A DNA stretch of 60,645 bases from the NCBI GenBank assembly GCA_002696345.1, contig NZRT01000036.1, positions 1-60,645 of the forward strand, given 5' to 3'. This document shows, in pieces, positions 43,389-52,457 of this stretch; position 1 is the first letter of the stretch; each line of letters starts with the position of its first letter. The stretch is from Myxococcales bacterium. Lineage in GTDB: Bacteria; Myxococcota; UBA4151. The translations under genes and the position numbers were made by a program. Under the pieces are notes generated by a model that worked only from the letters and a program-made list of their open reading frames with translations, was not told the origin of the DNA and ran no database searches.

Positions 43389-45659
43389 TCAGTATAGGAG
43401 AATAAACGGATCGCTCGCCATGACAGCGACCACGACCTGGGTCCAAGCGGCGACCTCTACAGGATCGAGCGCTTCGTTTCGCTGCCGCTCACCTACTTCG
43501 AGCAAAGATGCGGCTAGGGAAGGATCCGCTAAATAGGCGCTTCTCGTTTTCTCGAACAGCGACGCGCACGCAGTCTGTTCCGTCAGATTCGCTTTCCGAC
43601 CTGCCAGCGTCTCGAAGATAATGTCAATAAGCGCTTCGTCGGTTTCCCGAGATTCGACGATCGACTCGGCCAAGGTTCGGGCAGAAAGGGTTCGCTGAGG
43701 TTCGTTCAGGAGCGCCAGCGACTGCAGCGGCGTATCCGTCCGGGATCTGCCAGCGCAAGCGGATTCGCGATTCGGCGCGTCGAATAGGGTCATCATAGGA
43801 TGAGGGCTGGTCCGTTTCCAGTAGACGTAGATACTGCGGCGATAGACTTTGGATCCCGTATCCGGGACATACACGCGCGTATTGCTTTTCTGGTGACCAA
43901 GCGCCTCCCAAAGGCCCGGCGGTTGATAGGGCTTCACTCCTTCGCCGCCCATGAACGGATCGAGCAAACCCGCAGCGAGGAGCGTCGAGTCTCTAATGAC
44001 CTCCGCATCGAGTCGGAAGCTCGGGCCGCGAGCGTAAAGCCGGTTTTCCGGATCATCCACATCGACTCGCATGACCGACGACTGTCGAAACGCCCTGCTG
44101 AGTGCCAACCGTCGCAGCATGGCTTTCTGATCCCAACCGCTTGATTGAAACTCCAGGGCTAGAAAGTCCAGCAGTTCAGGATGGGTTGGATGCTCGCCTT
44201 GCAGTCCAAATTCTTCAGGCGTTCTCACGAGCCCTACTCCAAACACCTGCTGCCAAAGTCGATTCACCAACACGCGAGCCACGAGAGGATTTTCCGGCGC
44301 CGTCAGCCACTGCGCTAAACCGAGCCGATTTCGGGGCGCGTCGCTGGGCATGCCTCCAATCGCAGCAATGACGCCGGGCTGGAGCGCCGGGCCCGATGGC
44401 GAAAGGTAATCGCCCCGCTCCAGGAGAAAGGTCTCCCTTGGCTCGCCTTCCTCCGCAACCAGTGTCGTGGACATGCGACATTCAATCTCGGCAAGCTCGA
44501 AAGCCTCGTCACCCGTCAGATCGAAACCCAGTGACTTCAGCTTTTTGTACCGTTTCCAGTCCGCGATGTCTCGCGGGGCCTTCTCAACAGGCGGAAGGTC
44601 GTATCTATAACCATCGAGCGGCTTCTCAGCGGTATTGTTGAAAAACGCAAAGAGCTCGAAGTATTCCTTCTGACTGATGGGATCGTACTTGTGGGTGTGG
44701 CAACGGGCGCACTGCAAACTCAGTCCAAGAAAGACGGTACCCAAATTCTCGACACGATCGAAGTTGTTTTTGGCCTGGAATTCTTCCGGAATCGACCCAC
44801 CTTCATTGGTCGTCGGGTTCATACGCACATAACCGGTGGCAACTCGCTGCTCGAGCGAGGGCTCGGGCAAGAGATCTCCCGCCAGCTGCCATGTAATGAA
44901 CTGGTCCATCGGCAGATTGTCATTGAAAGCCTGTATGACCCAATCGCGATAAGGATACAGGCCCCTGCGAACATCGCGGGCCAGTCCCGACGTATCTCCG
45001 TATCGAACGGCGTCTAACCAATACCGGGCCCGATGCTCCCCAAAACCTTCGCTTTGCAGCAGTTGATCCACGTAAGAATTGAAAGCGTAGGGATCTTTTG
45101 ACAACACCAACGCCTCCACTGATTCAGGGCTCGGAGGCAAACCAGTGAGGACCAGAGAGGCCCGACGAGCCAAGGTACGAAGATTCGCCTCTGGCGCGAA
45201 ATCGAGCCCACTCGCGCGCAAATCGGCCTCTATGAAATCATCGACCGAATTGTAGCGAGCATCCCTTCGAGGTTGCTCGAATGCCCAGTGCTTGGCGTAT
45301 TTCGCGCCGGAAAGGACCCAGCTCTCAAGAATTTCACGCTCCGATTCGGTCAATGGCTTTTCATCAACCGGAGGCATCGGATCTTCTTTGTCCGCGATGC
45401 GGGCGAGCAGAAGACTGTCCTCCAGCTTTTCCGGATTGATGGCCTGCTTCCCCTTTCGAAGCCGAACCGATTCCTCGTAATGGGTAAGCTTCCGTTCATC
45501 TTCTTTGGCATCCGGACCATGGCAGACAAAGCACTTTTCTGAAAGGATCGGCAGCACTTCCCGAGCGAAATCGGGTTCTGGTATTTCAGCTTCAACGGCC
45601 AGCCCAACCAGGGCACCGAAAACAGAGATCGCAATGTAGGATCTTCTCACCGCAAGCAT
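43389..45659 (-). CDS. DUF1549/DUF1553 cytochrome c-like protein (PSCyt1-PSCyt2-PSD1)
   Basis: 756-residue exported protein. A signal peptide (residues 1-24) precedes a cytochrome motif CFVCH from Cys43 with ESVRLRKGKQAINPEKLEDS. DUF1549/PSCyt2 follows at about 135-340 (FIEADLRASGLDFAPEANLR, SEGFGEHRARYWLDAVRYGD and RCHTHKYDPISQKEYFELFA with a second histidine-rich CxRCH). DUF1553/PSD1 lies at about 440-700 (RLGLAQWLTAPENPLVARVL, TSPHPMMTLFDAPNRESACA, TPLQSLALLNEPQ). It is shorter than many members because no LamG or other module lies between the DUFs. Its Tat partner DUF1501 follows 8 bp later. Confidence 0.94.
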   Translation of the reverse strand: MLAVRRSYIAISVFGALVGLAVEAEIPEPDFAREVLPILSEKCFVCHGPDAKEDERKLTHYEESVRLRKGKQAINPEKLEDSLLLARIADKEDPMPPVDEKPLTESEREILESWVLSGAKYAKHWAFEQPRRDARYNSVDDFIEADLRASGLDFAPEANLRTLARRASLVLTGLPPSPESVEALVLSKDPYAFNSYVDQLLQSEGFGEHRARYWLDAVRYGDTSGLARDVRRGLYPYRDWVIQAFNDNLPMDQFITWQLAGDLLPEPSLEQRVATGYVRMNPTTNEGGSIPEEFQAKNNFDRVENLGTVFLGLSLQCARCHTHKYDPISQKEYFELFAFFNNTAEKPLDGYRYDLPPVEKAPRDIADWKRYKKLKSLGFDLTGDEAFELAEIECRMSTTLVAEEGEPRETFLLERGDYLSPSGPALQPGVIAAIGGMPSDAPRNRLGLAQWLTAPENPLVARVLVNRLWQQVFGVGLVRTPEEFGLQGEHPTHPELLDFLALEFQSSGWDQKAMLRRLALSRAFRQSSVMRVDVDDPENRLYARGPSFRLDAEVIRDSTLLAAGLLDPFMGGEGVKPYQPPGLWEALGHQKSNTRVYVPDTGSKVYRRSIYVYWKRTSPHPMMTLFDAPNRESACAGRSRTDTPLQSLALLNEPQRTLSARTLAESIVESRETDEALIDIIFETLAGRKANLTEQTACASLFEKTRSAYLADPSLAASLLEVGERQRNEALDPVEVAAWTQVVVAVMASDPFILLY

Positions 45660-45810
45660 GCCAGCGAACCCACCACGATTTGGCGAGCATTTGGGATTGG
45701 GACGTGTTTTGGAATAATCATAATCTCCTTTTCCATCGTGAAGAAGAGAAAAGTCTGAGGGTCAGGCCTTGCTGCTTGGTGCCGCTGGACGGTCGTGGAA
45801 ATCAAGCGCT

Positions 45811-47385
45811 TTATGGCCTTCCTGACCAAAGGTCGGTCGCCGGGTCGTAGTCGGGATTGGGGGGCATCATCTGGGCATCGACCTCTTTGCGCCATTGATG
45901 GAGTTTCGCGGTGAGCTCCTGGGCCTTCTGGACCTCAATCTTCGCTAAGTCGTTTTGCTCGCCTATGTCCTTTTTTAAATTGAAGAGCTGGACCGATCCG
46001 TTTTCGAAGTATTCGAGCAGTTTGTAATCGCCGTCGCGGATAGCACCACCCGGACTTTGCATGCCATGATTGCTGTAGTGGGGAAAGTGCCAATAGATGG
46101 GACCTCTGTCCATTTCTTTGCCCTGCACCAAGGCGGTGAAGCTTTGCCCGTCGATGTCGGAGGTTTCATGCTCCACACCAAGCATTTCCAGAATTGTAGG
46201 GAAAAAGTCGGTACTGATGACCGGTTCATCGCAGACCGTTCCTTTTTGACCTTGTTGGGGCCATTTGACGATCATGGGAACCCTTATCCCACCCTCGTAG
46301 AGCCAGCCCTTGGCCCCACGCAGGGGTAGATTGGAGGTGGAAGCGCGTGTATCAATTTTGTCCCGCGTTATTTCGAAGTGGGGAGTGCCGTTCATCACCG
46401 ACATTCCGCCATTGTCTGACATGAAAATCACAATGGTGTCATCTTCGAGGCCATGCTCCTTCAGTTTTGCCATAAGCGTCCCCAGGCTTTGATCGACGCT
46501 TTCTACCATGCCAGCGAATTCAACATTGTCCTGCTTCTGTTTAACCTTCACCAGATCGTTGGCGTAGGACGTGTAGGTATCCCGATACCTCGGCTGCTTT
46601 ATCAATTCATCGAGTTCAGCTCTGCTCGGGTAAGTCGGGCTGTCAGGGTTTCCTTCGAGAATGAAGTCAGGTCCTGGCTGGGGCGGCATGGCAGCCAGTT
46701 TCTTCTTATATTTTTCCACAAGGTCGGGCCTACCGTGAATGGGATCATGCACGGAGAAGTGAGACATATACAAAAGGAAAGGCCTATCCTTGTTCACATC
46801 GATATAGCTGGCGGCCAGTTCCGCCAAGCGATCGGTCACGTACTCTCCCCCATCAAGGCCGGGAATATCCTTCGGGTTATAAAATCCTCGTCGTCCCAGG
46901 TTGGAGTTCACGGAGTACGGAACATGCAGGTCAAAGCCATGCCCAGTCGGCGTCGTGTTACTGCCCAGATGCCACTTGCCAAACAGGGCGGTGGCATAGC
47001 CTTCTTGCTTCAAGACTTCGGCAAGAGTAGTTTCATCGGGATCGAGAGCCATGGCCTTGTCCGGATTCTGCAAAACCTGATAAGGTCGGTTGCTTCTACC
47101 ATTGAGCCAATCGGTCAGGTTCAGGGTCGCCGGGTATTTGCCGGTAAGGATACTAGCTCTGGTCGGCGAACAGACATGGCAGGCCGCATAGCCGCTAGTA
47201 AATCGAACGCCTTCTTCCGCCAGTCGATCGACGTTCGGCGTATCATAGAAAGAACTGCCGAAGCAGCCCACGTCGGACCAGCCCAGATCATCGACAAGAA
47301 AGAATACGACGTTCGGCTTACGCGTTTCGGCAAACGCTACCCCGAGCAACAGAGTAACCAGTAAAACGAATCGGGAGATTGTCAT
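45811..47385 (-). CDS. Type I sulfatase (arylsulfatase A-like, CSPTR)
   Basis: 524 residues from ATG 47385, which gives signal MTISRFVLLVTLLLGVAFA; the 7-residue upstream extension is dropped. This is one of few starts here with a purine-rich GGAAGG before it. NVVFFLVDDLGWSDVGCFG contains the metal Asp pair. Cys72 of CSPTRASILTGKYPATLNL is the formylglycine precursor. FGKWHLGSN, FMSDNGGMSVMNG and GAKGWLYEGGIRVPMIVKWP are all standard. The C-terminus MMPPNPDYDPATDLWSG is shared with the scar at 40398. It follows a double NIPSNAP gene and leads to the DUF1549/1553-DUF1501 pair. Confidence 0.94.
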   Translation of the reverse strand: MTISRFVLLVTLLLGVAFAETRKPNVVFFLVDDLGWSDVGCFGSSFYDTPNVDRLAEEGVRFTSGYAACHVCSPTRASILTGKYPATLNLTDWLNGRSNRPYQVLQNPDKAMALDPDETTLAEVLKQEGYATALFGKWHLGSNTTPTGHGFDLHVPYSVNSNLGRRGFYNPKDIPGLDGGEYVTDRLAELAASYIDVNKDRPFLLYMSHFSVHDPIHGRPDLVEKYKKKLAAMPPQPGPDFILEGNPDSPTYPSRAELDELIKQPRYRDTYTSYANDLVKVKQKQDNVEFAGMVESVDQSLGTLMAKLKEHGLEDDTIVIFMSDNGGMSVMNGTPHFEITRDKIDTRASTSNLPLRGAKGWLYEGGIRVPMIVKWPQQGQKGTVCDEPVISTDFFPTILEMLGVEHETSDIDGQSFTALVQGKEMDRGPIYWHFPHYSNHGMQSPGGAIRDGDYKLLEYFENGSVQLFNLKKDIGEQNDLAKIEVQKAQELTAKLHQWRKEVDAQMMPPNPDYDPATDLWSGRP

Positions 47386-47497
47386 GCCTTCCAAATTAGC
47401 ACGCATATCCCATAGATCAATTTTTATCGAACGAGTCGCCCAGGCTTAAACCATTTCTCTATCATTCATGGGTACAATCCTGAGCTTCTCGATTACT

Positions 47498-47567
47498 GTC
47501 GCTGGGCTAATCTTTCACGGGAGCAGAGCGAGCGGATATTGCCCACGCGAAGCGTGGATCCAGCGAC
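47498..47567. repeat. Hairpin cluster (family C-like)
   Basis: 70-bp imperfect inverted repeat with outer arms GTCGCTGG (47498-47505) and CCAGCGAC (47560-47567) and an inner perfect stem CCACGC-GAA-GCGTGG (47543-47557). Its flank, read on the minus strand (AACATCGC...GTCGCTGGATC), matches the triple hairpin at 34010. It lies 48 bp past the stop of a NIPSNAP gene, the same kind of place as the other copy. Confidence 0.6.
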
Positions 47568-47614
47568 GGGAATGAGCGATGTTTTAAATGTTTCGAAAAT
47601 ACCCAAAACACCCG

Positions 47615-48385
47615 TCACTTCATGGCGGAAAAGTCGGTCGGAACGAGCAGCTCGCCTGTCACCCCTCCTTCTATCGTCATCCTACCACCTGCGCGCTCTA
47701 CGGAAGCAGCGGCAGCAGTCTTCCAGTCTTCATCTTCCCGCTGATTCCCGAAGGCCACTTCCCGCCCTTCCTCGCTTTCGTGCGCTACAATATATATTAA
47801 GGTGCTTGTTCCGCCCTCCTGATCAGGCATCGGGTGGAAATAGGCGATATTCTCAATTCCATGCTTATCAAATAGGCCAATCGTATGATCTCTGAAACGA
47901 GCACCAAGATGACGCCGCATGCCCTCGTTGCAGATGTAAGTCCGAAGCTCAAATAAGCGCTCTGGAGAGGCCTGGATTTTCTTAATGGGCATTGAATATT
48001 CGGTAGTCTGCATGAACACAGCCTCAATTTTATTTATCAGCCTTCCGTTCTTTGACGATGCCTTAGCAGCCGCCTTCCAATCAGGATCCGCTTGGAAGGA
48101 TTTCCACATCGACTCCTGATCAAGCCTGCTCGGAAAAGCGATGATATAGATCAACTTGTTATCTGGATTTTCTTTGGGAACCCAATATCCCACATTCTCT
48201 ATTCCGTGCTTGGCAAACAAGGCAGTGGTATGATCCCGGAATCGAGCTACCAAGTCGTCAAGCTTGCCCTCATTCGCATAGTACGTTCGCAATTCGTACA
48301 CACGCGTGTCATGGGCCTGTAGAGACGACAAAGAGACAACGGTTACTAAAAAAAAGAAAAGCGAAGATAGAGGCGATTTTTTCAT
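47615..48385 (-). CDS. Secreted double-domain NIPSNAP family protein
   Basis: 256 residues with a signal peptide (MKKSPLSSLFFFLVTVVSLS, cleaved near LQAHD). There are two tandem NIPSNAP domains. The first (about 27-130) has VYELRTYYANEGKLDDLVAR and KHGIENVGYWVPKENPDNKL. The second (about 145-250) has LFELRTYICNEGMRRHLGAR and KHGIENIAYFHPMPDQEGGT. They are clear duplicates. Family members form ferredoxin-like alpha+beta dimers, and the fused pair would make a pseudodimer. Their frequent presence with sulfatases and DUF1501 genes in PVC genomes is unexplained. It precedes the sulfatase at 47385 on the same strand. Confidence 0.92.
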   Translation of the reverse strand: MKKSPLSSLFFFLVTVVSLSSLQAHDTRVYELRTYYANEGKLDDLVARFRDHTTALFAKHGIENVGYWVPKENPDNKLIYIIAFPSRLDQESMWKSFQADPDWKAAAKASSKNGRLINKIEAVFMQTTEYSMPIKKIQASPERLFELRTYICNEGMRRHLGARFRDHTIGLFDKHGIENIAYFHPMPDQEGGTSTLIYIVAHESEEGREVAFGNQREDEDWKTAAAASVERAGGRMTIEGGVTGELLVPTDFSAMK

Positions 48386-48545
48386 GCTATTATCAAAGTT
48401 GCAGAGGCCAAGGTTGCGAGCAAAATCCGCCCTGTTCTAGCGGTTTTTAGCCTTCCTAAAACGCATTTTCAGTGCGTCGCTAGCTTACCCCAGCTTCTGG
48501 CGACTTGCTCGAGGTTGAGAATCCACCGAGCCCTTTGAAAGGCCC

Positions 48546-50285
48546 TCAATTAAGAGACAACCTTCCATAAAAGGCTCCCGAGAGGGGTTTGCCGGAGGCA
48601 TCATGGAACCAGCCTTGAAGCGTATGTTCGCCTACAGGCAACTCGATAGTGAACTCGATCAAAGTACCGTCGTCGTTCGGCTTGCTCACCTGCCGGTCTC
48701 CCCCATCCACGCTTAACGTTCCGGAAGCGATGGGTAATGCGACACCGGGATCGATCGGCATGCCCCCGATCGTTTCGCTCGGACCAATTGCCGATAGAGG
48801 CCTATCCATATAAAAAGGCCAGCGGCTAAGTTGCACGCGATATTCACCACCTCTTTCAACTTCGATATACCAAGGTCCACCCATAGAGTCTGCCCCGGCA
48901 ACTTTATCGCGGTTATCAAAATCCACATCGTACCAATTGCTGCAGGTAAGATTGGTGATAGGCTCTGCGGGGTTGCCGACAATAATAGGTTCTATCACAT
49001 CGATCGATTCTTCTATGGAAGCCCAATAGGCATCATAATACCCTTTCAGCTCGCGAACGATGTCAGGATGCTGGGCAAAGACATTTACCGCCTGGCCCGG
49101 ATCTGAATCCAGATTGTAGAGCTCTGAATCACCTTGCAGGCGCCAGTCTTTCCACATCACCGAACTCCTGAAGTACTTCTTCGGCTTCGTTCTGCCCCCG
49201 AATTGAACAATTGCCTTTCTACCTTCTAACGCAGTTTCGTCTCTGAAGACGGGCACAAGAGAGAATCCATCAAAGGGCTCCGCAGTAGCTGGTAATTTGA
49301 AATTCAACAAATCGACAAATGTCGGAACAAGATCAACGATGTGAGAAACCGTTCCTATCGTTCTCGGCGAACCCAGGTCGCCATTGGGCCAGCGAAGAAA
49401 ACAGAACGCACGATGGCCGCCTTCATAGCCAGAACCTTTTCTGCCCTTCATACCAGCGTTGAAGATGTCAGCGCCTAAGGCGGTTCCGTTGTCGTTCATA
49501 AAGATGACAATCGTGTCTTCTTTTGCGTCTCTTTCTTCGAGCCAGTTCTCAAGTCTTTCAAAATTCTCATCCGCATTCGCGATGAGCCCGTAGAATTTGG
49601 CAATTCTCTCGTCGTCGACCGTATCCTTGTATTTCTCATAATCCTCTTGGAGGGGATGAAAAGGACTGTGTGGCGTATTCAAAGCTATGTAGGTGAAAAA
49701 AGGTTGTTTGGCTTCCAGTTTCTGTTCCATCCATTTCATCGCTTCATCAAACCAGAGGTTGGCGCAAAAACGGTCGGAATACTTGACCTCAGTCCTGTCT
49801 AAATACCGGGTATAATAATAATCGTTGTCGTATTCATTTTCCGATGCCAATCCCCATCCTTTGTGCCAAATAGAATGCGTGAAACCACGATCCATTGGCC
49901 GGTTAGGATAGGCGTCTCCAAGACCCCACTTACCGAATAATCCTGTCGCGTATCCATTGGCCTGAAATATCTCTGGCATTGTTATAATGTCGCGTCTCAT
50001 CCAATTGCGGGCGGATGGCACAGTGCTTGCTTTGTTGCGGAGTGCATACAGGCCGGTCATAAGTTCGCTTCGAGTCGGCGTGCATACAGGCGCGACGTGA
50101 AAATTGTCCAAGCGAACGCTCTCCCTGTGTAGCTTATCGAAGGAAGGTGTCTCAAGGATAGGATGTCCGTGGCAGGAAAGGTCACCATAGCCTTGATCGT
50201 CGGTAATAAGGATTATGACGTTTGGATGTTCTATAGCGAAACAACTCAGAGCGTTGATAAAAATAAATAGCGCCAACTTTCTCAT
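48546..50285 (-). CDS. Type I sulfatase with extra C-terminal beta domain
   Basis: 579-residue exported sulfatase. It has a short signal (residues 1-18), NVIILITDDQGYGDLSCHG, Cys68 in CTPTRSELMTGLYALRNK as the formylglycine precursor, FGKWGLGDAYPNRPMDRG (note Gly in place of the usual His of GKWHLG) and FMNDNGTALG. After the sulfatase core (to about residue 430) comes a beta-rich domain of about 130 residues with GGPWYIEVERGGEYRVQLSR, SGTLSVDGGDRQVSKPNDDG and PLSGAFYGRLSLN. The same domain ends the neighbouring sulfatase at 50509. It may bind sugar or shape the active site. The two genes are in tandem, 223 bp apart. Confidence 0.93.
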   Translation of the reverse strand: MRKLALFIFINALSCFAIEHPNVIILITDDQGYGDLSCHGHPILETPSFDKLHRESVRLDNFHVAPVCTPTRSELMTGLYALRNKASTVPSARNWMRRDIITMPEIFQANGYATGLFGKWGLGDAYPNRPMDRGFTHSIWHKGWGLASENEYDNDYYYTRYLDRTEVKYSDRFCANLWFDEAMKWMEQKLEAKQPFFTYIALNTPHSPFHPLQEDYEKYKDTVDDERIAKFYGLIANADENFERLENWLEERDAKEDTIVIFMNDNGTALGADIFNAGMKGRKGSGYEGGHRAFCFLRWPNGDLGSPRTIGTVSHIVDLVPTFVDLLNFKLPATAEPFDGFSLVPVFRDETALEGRKAIVQFGGRTKPKKYFRSSVMWKDWRLQGDSELYNLDSDPGQAVNVFAQHPDIVRELKGYYDAYWASIEESIDVIEPIIVGNPAEPITNLTCSNWYDVDFDNRDKVAGADSMGGPWYIEVERGGEYRVQLSRWPFYMDRPLSAIGPSETIGGMPIDPGVALPIASGTLSVDGGDRQVSKPNDDGTLIEFTIELPVGEHTLQGWFHDASGKPLSGAFYGRLSLN

Positions 50286-50508
50286 GATATTCGTTAACGG
50301 AATGATGGTTTAATGTGAGCTTGGATCAACAGAGGCAAACAACCCAATACCTGTCGCGCGACACTCAGAGGCTAGTACGGAAGCAGAAGCAAACATAATA
50401 GCCTTAGTGTGGCATATAGGAGCACGTAGTCCAATTCAGAAAGGTTCGAAATGCTCCAATCGCGCCCTTCCAGGAACCAATTCTTGAGTGGCTTCCTTAA
50501 CGCCCCGG

Positions 50509-52326
50509 TTATTTCCGAGTAATGTAGACGAAGAAAGATCCCGAAAGAGGATCTCGGTAGGCTCTTTCTAGCCACGTATGCAGGCGTATGGGTCCTTTCT
50601 CGAGCTGAAACGTGAAGGTCGCATGCGTATCATCGGGATTCACGGACTTCCTTTGCACTTCTCTTCCCAGTTGTATCCGTACTTCTCCGACGGGCATAGC
50701 GAGCCCGGGACCGCCCCAACTCGCCTTATTTCCCGGCATGGCTGGAAGTCCTTCCGTAAATGGAGCATCCACTTCTCTAGGCCATCGTCGCAGCTCAAAA
50801 TCATACTCTCCTGCTTCTCCGACCTCCAGCATCCAATAGCTGTTTTTCCCCACACCACGACGCACCTGAACCTGCTGGTCCACAAACACATCCAGCCAAT
50901 CGCAAGCCGAAAGCATCATGGGATTTTCCCGGTCGCTTCCGATGATAATGGCCTGGGGTTCGTTGGCCATATCATTCACGTCACCCCACCAAGCATCCAG
51001 GTGTGCTCGCATTTTGAGAGCCACCTCAGGGTGCTGATCGATCACGTTGTCCTGCTGCAGAGGATCCTTATCCAGGTTGTATAGCTCACGGTCCTGCAAC
51101 ATGCGCCAACGTTTCCACAGCACGAGGCCTCCCTCGCGATACAAATTGGATGGAGCGTCAGGAGAAGGGTACTCGAAGCCGAAAGGCAAACGACTGTAGT
51201 TAATCACGAGCATGCGATCTTCAGGGGGAGCACTTTGCTGCCCGCGAAACACAGGTGCCAAATTCACGCCATCAAAATCGGGATTTTGTTGGGCTTGGAT
51301 TTCACAAAGATCGAGCAAGGTAGGTAAAATATCCTGGATCGTGGTCAGTCCTCCGACGTCGCGAGGATTCCCCAAGTTGCCTCCTGGCCACCGCAAGAAA
51401 AAGGGCACCCTGTGGCCGCCTTCCCAGAGCTGGGCTTTTCTGCCTCGCATGCCGGCCGGATAATACCGGTCGCCAAATGTGGTGCCGTTATCCGTCTGAA
51501 AGATAAGAATGGTATTCTCCGCCAGTCCCTCCTCCTCGAGAAATCTCATCAACCGACCGAGGTTTTGGTCAATGTTGAGAATCATCGCGAAATACCCGGC
51601 TAGGTCTTCGCGCCGTACCCCGGAAAAGTTGGGCAGTTCGTGGCCCTCCATTGCTTCTCGCGCCTTCTTCAATTCCTTTTCCGGAGCCCAGAACGGACTA
51701 TGCGGCGCATTGGTGGGAATATAAGCGAAAAAGGGATTACCCGAATCAGCCTGCCGCTTGATCCAAGTCATTGCTTCCCGAAAAAAGGCATCTGTGCAAA
51801 ATCCAGAAACCTGCTTCCGCTCTCCATTTACAATAAAGGTATCGTCAAAGTAGTCATTGTCCCACCAATCCGCCGCGGAATTGATGTGAGAGGAGGGAAA
51901 CCAAAGGGTTTCGTCAAATCCACGGTCCTCGGGTCGGAAAGGGAAATTATCTCCCAAATGCCATTTTCCGAATATACCGGTCTTGTAACCGGCATCTTGA
52001 AAAAAGTTCGCCATGGTTGGCAACTCGGCCCGAAGCAAAGTCCGTCCCGAACTGACGTTGATGGAACCGTTCCTGGCAGCATCCAAACCGGTAAGCAACT
52101 GACCTCGGCTGGGCGTGCACATGGGAGCAGCATGGTAATCCGAAAGACGAATGCTTTGCCCGTGAAGACGATCCATATGAGGCGTGTTCAAAATAGGATT
52201 TCCGTATACCGACATTTCGCCGTATCCCTGATCATCCGTCATCAAGAATACAACATTGGGTCGGGCCCGAACCGAAGATTGGATCAGAATGAGGGTAATG
52301 ATAGAATAGATTAGGACGCGAATCAT
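50509..52326 (-). CDS. Type I sulfatase with extra C-terminal beta domain
   Basis: 605-residue exported sulfatase. It has a signal at residues 1-19, NVVFLMTDDQGYGEMSVYG, Cys70 in CTPSRGQLLTGLDAARNG, FGKWHLGDNFPFRPEDRGFD, FQTDNGTTFGDRYYPAGMRG and LWEGGHRVPFFLRWPGGN. The C-terminal domain (about 470-605) has NSYWMLEVGEAGEYDFELRR, GEVRIQLGREVQRKSVNPDD and PLSGSFFVYITRK, homologous to the tail of the gene at 48546. A GAAGGTG purine-rich stretch before the ATG is one of the few Shine-Dalgarno-like sites here. It is divergent from the DUF2264 gene. Confidence 0.94.
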   Translation of the reverse strand: MIRVLIYSIITLILIQSSVRARPNVVFLMTDDQGYGEMSVYGNPILNTPHMDRLHGQSIRLSDYHAAPMCTPSRGQLLTGLDAARNGSINVSSGRTLLRAELPTMANFFQDAGYKTGIFGKWHLGDNFPFRPEDRGFDETLWFPSSHINSAADWWDNDYFDDTFIVNGERKQVSGFCTDAFFREAMTWIKRQADSGNPFFAYIPTNAPHSPFWAPEKELKKAREAMEGHELPNFSGVRREDLAGYFAMILNIDQNLGRLMRFLEEEGLAENTILIFQTDNGTTFGDRYYPAGMRGRKAQLWEGGHRVPFFLRWPGGNLGNPRDVGGLTTIQDILPTLLDLCEIQAQQNPDFDGVNLAPVFRGQQSAPPEDRMLVINYSRLPFGFEYPSPDAPSNLYREGGLVLWKRWRMLQDRELYNLDKDPLQQDNVIDQHPEVALKMRAHLDAWWGDVNDMANEPQAIIIGSDRENPMMLSACDWLDVFVDQQVQVRRGVGKNSYWMLEVGEAGEYDFELRRWPREVDAPFTEGLPAMPGNKASWGGPGLAMPVGEVRIQLGREVQRKSVNPDDTHATFTFQLEKGPIRLHTWLERAYRDPLSGSFFVYITRK

Positions 52327-52457
52327 CTTTTCATCACCTTCGAGAACTCGAGCCCCCTTTTCCAGGTAAAAAACACGGCTGCAGCAGGGCCGTTCAGCTT
52401 TTCAACGATCCTAATGGACTTGAAACAGGAGGCTCAACTGCGGTAGTTTTTCGTGCC

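Noticed and set aside
48526-48545. Possible terminator stem CCCTTTGAAAGG after the sulfatase at 48546
   Set aside because: Weak imperfect stem and no T-run on the transcribed strand.
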